Below are positions 59,803 through 64,000 of a stretch of 64,000 bases of DNA, one piece after another (positions within the stretch are counted from its first letter, which is position 1; every line of letters begins with the position of its first letter). Below the pieces are notes generated by a model that was given only the letters and a program-made list of their open reading frames with translations, was not told where the DNA came from and did not search any database. Source of the stretch: Holothuria scabra (taxonomy: Eukaryota > Echinodermata > Holothuroidea > Aspidochirotida > Holothuriidae); NCBI GenBank assembly GCA_037179385.1, contig CM074185.1:49417000-49480999 (forward strand). The letters run 5' to 3'. Made by a program: the position numbers and the translations under genes.

Positions 59803-60085
59803 ATGGGCGTCCAGTGTATAAAATCAGGGGGGGGGGGATTTTTAGGGGGGAAAACCTCCGAGTCACCATGAATTGGCACGAGGCGTGAGAAAATTTCGGC
59901 CTGAAATGCCTCCCAGATAGCTGGAAATGACATTTGTAAAGCCTGTTTTTCGCATATAGAAACTTGGAAAACACCTTCTGTACGTTCGGTTTTTTGTTTG
60001 ATGTTTATCCTTTTTTTCAAATTTTTGATTTTCGGGGGGGGGGGGGGCAAGTGTCCCACCTTGCCCATGCCTGCGGACGCCCATG
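59803..60085. mobile_element. MITE with ATGGGCGTCC inverted ends
   Basis: GCATGGGCGTCCAGTG on the left and GCGGACGCCCATG on the right. The interior has two G runs. Overlapping - strand frames over it are low-complexity products. Confidence 0.55.
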
Positions 60086-61379
60086 TAACTTGCGATAGAA
60101 CCACGCAGTTGCAGGGTATTCTGTCATTGTGCCTCACTCTGAATTTCCGAATAAATTCACGAAGACTGTGACAAGCTTCAATATCTTTGGAATCTGTTGA
60201 CTTTTTAGTCGTCGGGTTTCTCAGTGGATGGGTAAGTTTCTAGCAGATTTGGAGTGGCTGAAATTGGCTGCCTTGGTGTGGATTAATGTGTGCTCCTAGC
60301 ATCTGGCCTGTTTCTATCTCCTGTAGGGATTTCAATTCCTGGGGATGCACAAATTGCATGGTTCCAAAATCACACTAGTCAAATGTGGTTGGAAGGAATT
60401 TGCACCTTGCACGGCCATTGCTGCCAGTAATTTGGCCAGTGCAACTATCAAACCCATGTTGGATCAAATGAAGCAGTTTCAAGGGTCACAACCTTAGCCT
60501 ACCACTATCACCTCACAGGACCTCACTCAGCTCTTGGGTGGAGTGGAAATACCCAGTGGCGTACGAGAGGAGGCAGGGGAAGACTGTCCTAAATTTCCGC
60601 AAAATCTAAATTCGGGGAGGAATTTGGAAAATATTCGGACACTCCTTTAATTTTGACTAAAAAATGGGGATGGTTTTTCAGAAAATTCCTTAATGTGGCC
60701 GAAATCTGAAAAAGATATGCCCGAAAAAAGGAACTTAGTCGTAGAAGAATTTTCATGAAAAAAATTAAGTCAAGATTCCAAAAATTTGTTTCACCATCGG
60801 GTACAATACCCGAAATGACCGATTATTTTAATAGCTTCAAATTTTTGCCGAAACAGAAAACGCTAAATTTAAAGAAAAATTTTCATGGAAAATAACAAAG
60901 ATCTGCGACACATTTGGGCAGAATATGAACAAAAGGTTTTCATCATCCCCACGTTATACCGTAGACTTGCAAAAATTGCCCCAAATGGTCAAATATTCGG
61001 ACAAAGTTTAGAAAATACTAGAACGTTTTCAATTGCCAAATTAATTCAATGGACAGACAGGAGGCCATTCTGGTACCCAAAAGTTTGCCTTCTATCCTGC
61101 TCGAGAGCCAGATACATGCAATGGTTATGAAAATCGGGTAATTTGTTTTTCGATACTATAGTGATGCAGTGTGAGAATATCTTCCCATAAGTCTGCTTTA
61201 AATTCATTTAAACACACCTTGAAATGTTCCTATTTTTCAAAGGTGAAATCACATACAGTCGGAAGTTCGGGCAGTCGCTTAGACATATTGAATTTAGCAA
61301 GAGTCGCAATAGAGTAAAATTCATTAGCGTGTTTTCAATTCCGTTTGTAGTCCCCCCTCCCCCCCCCCCCCCTTCCTTC

Positions 61380-61925
61380 CTAGCAGAATTTTAGTTTCAA
61401 GTGAACATTTTTTGCAAACGGAACCTCGAAATAGCGAGTGCTGAAACCCCCTATAACCATAGGAAATGACACTTTTGACTGTCTGAAGGGTCAGAAGTTT
61501 CAAAACTTCCTGCAAGTTTCGTCCCAACTTATGGTGGTGCTCCACTTAGACCGCTTCATAGCAGAATTTAATATTGAAGTTAACATTTTGTGCAAAAGAA
61601 AACTCAAAACAGGGACTGCTTTGATCCCCCTATAAGTCCGGGAAATGCCATTTCAACTGTCTGCGGACTCGGATATTTCAAAATTTTCCGTTCGCTTCGC
61701 CCCAACCAATGTTGGATCTCCGCTTAGTCTTTCTGACTGAATTTTAGTTTGAGAGAACGTTTATCTGCAATTGAAACTTAAAATAGCGACTGCTTGGACC
61801 AACTTTTTTAATCCTGGAAAATCATCAATTCGAATGTCTGAGAGGTACGAACTTTCTGGACGCTCCGCGCCAACCTGTGGTGGCTCTCCGCTTTGACCGT
61901 CTTACGGGCAAAATTACATTTTTCG
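61380..61925. repeat. Diverged tandem repeat, about 180-bp unit, three units
   Basis: AGCAGAATTT-AGTT, GGAAATG-CA-TT, ACTGTCTG-GG and GGTGG-TCTCCGCTT-type words recur in order at about 180-base steps starting near 61380, 61560 and 61735. Confidence 0.6.
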
Positions 61926-62230
61926 GGCAAAAATCTTCTGCCCCAAACTGAAATGCTCCCCAACACCTATGGAAATGCCTTACTCATGCGTGCACTGGAA
62001 CAGCTGCTTGCAACATACCGCAGGAGACTGGATTTGCAATCCTAGGATACATAGTCCAGTGGTGTAATGAACTAAACTAATCAGTATCTCAAAAGTGTGT
62101 TTAAATCTGAGGAAAATCTCAAATTTTTCTCACTAGAATTAAAGACAAATGCCGTTTCCAGCCATTTGGGAGGCGTTTATATCCAAAATTTTTTCTGTAT
62201 GCTCTACTTCCACTGATGGTGGCGCTAAGC

Positions 62231-62305
62231 TTAGTTAGTTAGTTAGATATTTACGGCCCAGTTTCCAACCTATTGGTTCAAGACTCAAGCCCCCTACAAA
62301 AGTAT
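62231..62305 (-). mobile_element. SINE tail fragment (- strand)
   Basis: CTTAGTTAGTTAGTTAGATA then TTACGGCCCAGTTTCCAACC, the reverse of the family's CTAA-tailed 3' end. Confidence 0.6.
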
Positions 62306-64000
62306 CCATCCCCCATAGCCCTCTTTCCCCCCCCCCCCCCCCACGAAAACGAAAAAAATCCTAGCTATGCCACTGGTGCGGATTGAGGCTTTCAGAGACA
62401 TTCAAAGATCTCCCGAACTTTGCTGCCTTTTTTAGACAAGATATTTAAAAATTAAAAACCTATATTTGAAGAGATTTGGGGAAACTGAACTGTAGCGGCT
62501 CGGAAAAGTAAACCACTGACTGCTTTATGAGCGACAACTTACTGCATCAAGGGTTGCAATTTAGGGCGCGCCAAGCGCGCGGAAAATTTTGCCTCTTTAA
62601 AACTAATAATTACAAATATGGAGTTTTTATTACAAAGAATTCGGAATTTTATGAAGGAAAAGTTGGGAAAAAACTACACTGTATTTGACTAGTGTTTCAA
62701 ATGGCAAATTACGAATGTTTCACGTCCCCATATTTGCGGTATTAAAAAGTATTTTTAATAAAGCCTTAGCTTAGTCATATTCGAGCAGTTGCGTCGACAG
62801 ACTTGTTGTACTGTTAGACACCACTACTGGCGCCGAGGTTTTGACCCTGGAGCTAGCCTGCGTAACGCCTATGTGGCTGCCTCCATTTAGGCTGCCGCCC
62901 CTCAGCTCGTACTGTCGTAGCGACTGAGCTGAACGAAAAGACTTCGTCCGCTCCGCCGGCTACCCTGGAGCTGGTTCAGGGCCAAATCCCAGTGGACTCC
63001 TCGGTGAAGCCCGTCGGGAAGCTCAGTCCTGTTTTACGGAATTTGTGTGATATGAAAGTCGTAATGTAACAGTAATTTTATTCACTAAGCCATGGTCTTA
63101 AAATTAGGTAACTCATAAACAGTAACGTTTAATTGGAGTAACAAAACTACTTACAGGAGCGGGTACGACAGAATTTGAAAAGAGCCGGGGAAGATGAATT
63201 GCAGAGAAAACAGTTCATGTGATTCTCTTAAAGGGGAAATTAAAGCAAAGATTTCATTTTCACGACTGGATATGCACTTCTCGAGATATCAGCATGAAAA
63301 GTAGTTACCGTACTAGATTTATGGTCAAACTTGTGAATTTGTACAGTAGTGGTTATATCACCAACTCACATTGATAAGGGACCTACCTCCTGATAAGGAA
63401 CGTAGGTATTGCAAACTTTCCATGTTTCCATGCATTCATATTCTGTTAAGTGATAACATGAAATTGTTGAGGAGAAAGTTGGATGTAAAACAAAAGAATG
63501 TTCATTTATGAAGAAAGATGTGCTACGTGCTTGCTTCAAGTACACTTTTTGCTGAAAATGTGACATTTAACTTTGCTTTCTCATATCCTGAAATCACATA
63601 TTGGATCTCCATGCAAATTTAAAGAGAATTCTCAGAACAATTAAGAACCAATCTAACACATTCCTAATTTGATTTGACCTTACTGACATTCTTAAGGGAA
63701 CGTACTGATCCTGCCTGAAAAGCTGAATGGCTGCCTGCAAAACTGATGGAGCTTCACCATAAATTGACGCAACCTGAAAGTTTTGTAAAACGCAACCCTC
63801 AAATATCAGCCGAAATGGCATATTTTCCATTGTGGTTTGAAAGATTATTTTCCTTTGAGGAACACAGAAATGGTTGTATTTTCTTGTCCGAAGAAGATAA
63901 TCAAATCATACGAAAAGTGGTAATAGTCACATTTCGACTACAGAATACGTATATTTTCCTAAACCTCGGGCTGATAGGGGGCACACAGGGAGACAAGGTT

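Larger units (their letters stand above)
47225..64000. other. Right part of window: no recognised gene
   Basis: Repeat-rich DNA with scattered CpG. I read the open frames of both strands and recognised no protein family. The 55616-55936 frame (106 codons, contains DHVCTNCMAEI) is the longest ATG frame but has no known motif. Named repeats are listed separately. Confidence 0.5.

Overview
The window is animal genomic DNA: AT-rich, gene-poor and full of introns and short mobile elements. It is probably from a marine deuterostome invertebrate. Frequent TAGGCCTA-type words and the repeat types suggest an echinoderm, perhaps a sea cucumber; this is an impression, not a test. I read two genes with confidence.

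The left 26.7 kb is a + strand gene whose 15 visible coding exons (2050-26655) splice in frame into 762 residues. They cover the end of a Rap-GAP domain, a linker, a complete citron-homology (CNH) domain and a serine-rich tail ending in an acidic DEDIDLK motif. This is GARNL3. Its first exons lie to the left of the window.

From 41910 down to 33838, on the - strand, four coding exons give a complete 192-residue POLE3 (histone-fold subunit of DNA polymerase epsilon and CHRAC), with a longer acidic tail than I expect from vertebrates. The two genes converge on a 7 kb intergenic stretch. Both human orthologues lie on chromosome 9q, so the linkage may be ancient.

From about 42 kb to the right edge I recognise no gene. 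There is one small ATG frame with a good donor site (47060-47224) and an ambiguous exon-like segment near 58 kb. The rest is repeats.

The repeats are the most informative part: a tRNA-derived SINE family with a CTAA-rich tail (about twelve copies or pieces, some broken by other elements); MITEs with TTAA, TA or 8-bp target duplications; foldback elements; and a 145-bp satellite. The satellite occurs at two loci in opposite orientation, and most monomers carry a perfect or near-perfect DR1 nuclear-receptor half-site pair (AGGTCAAAGGTCA). At the first locus it sits inside a unit built like a non-autonomous Helentron (short inverted repeats, satellite core, microsatellite, 3' hairpin), which is inserted in a MITE whose unoccupied copy is also present in the window. 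No rRNA, functional tRNA, CRISPR or viral gene was seen.
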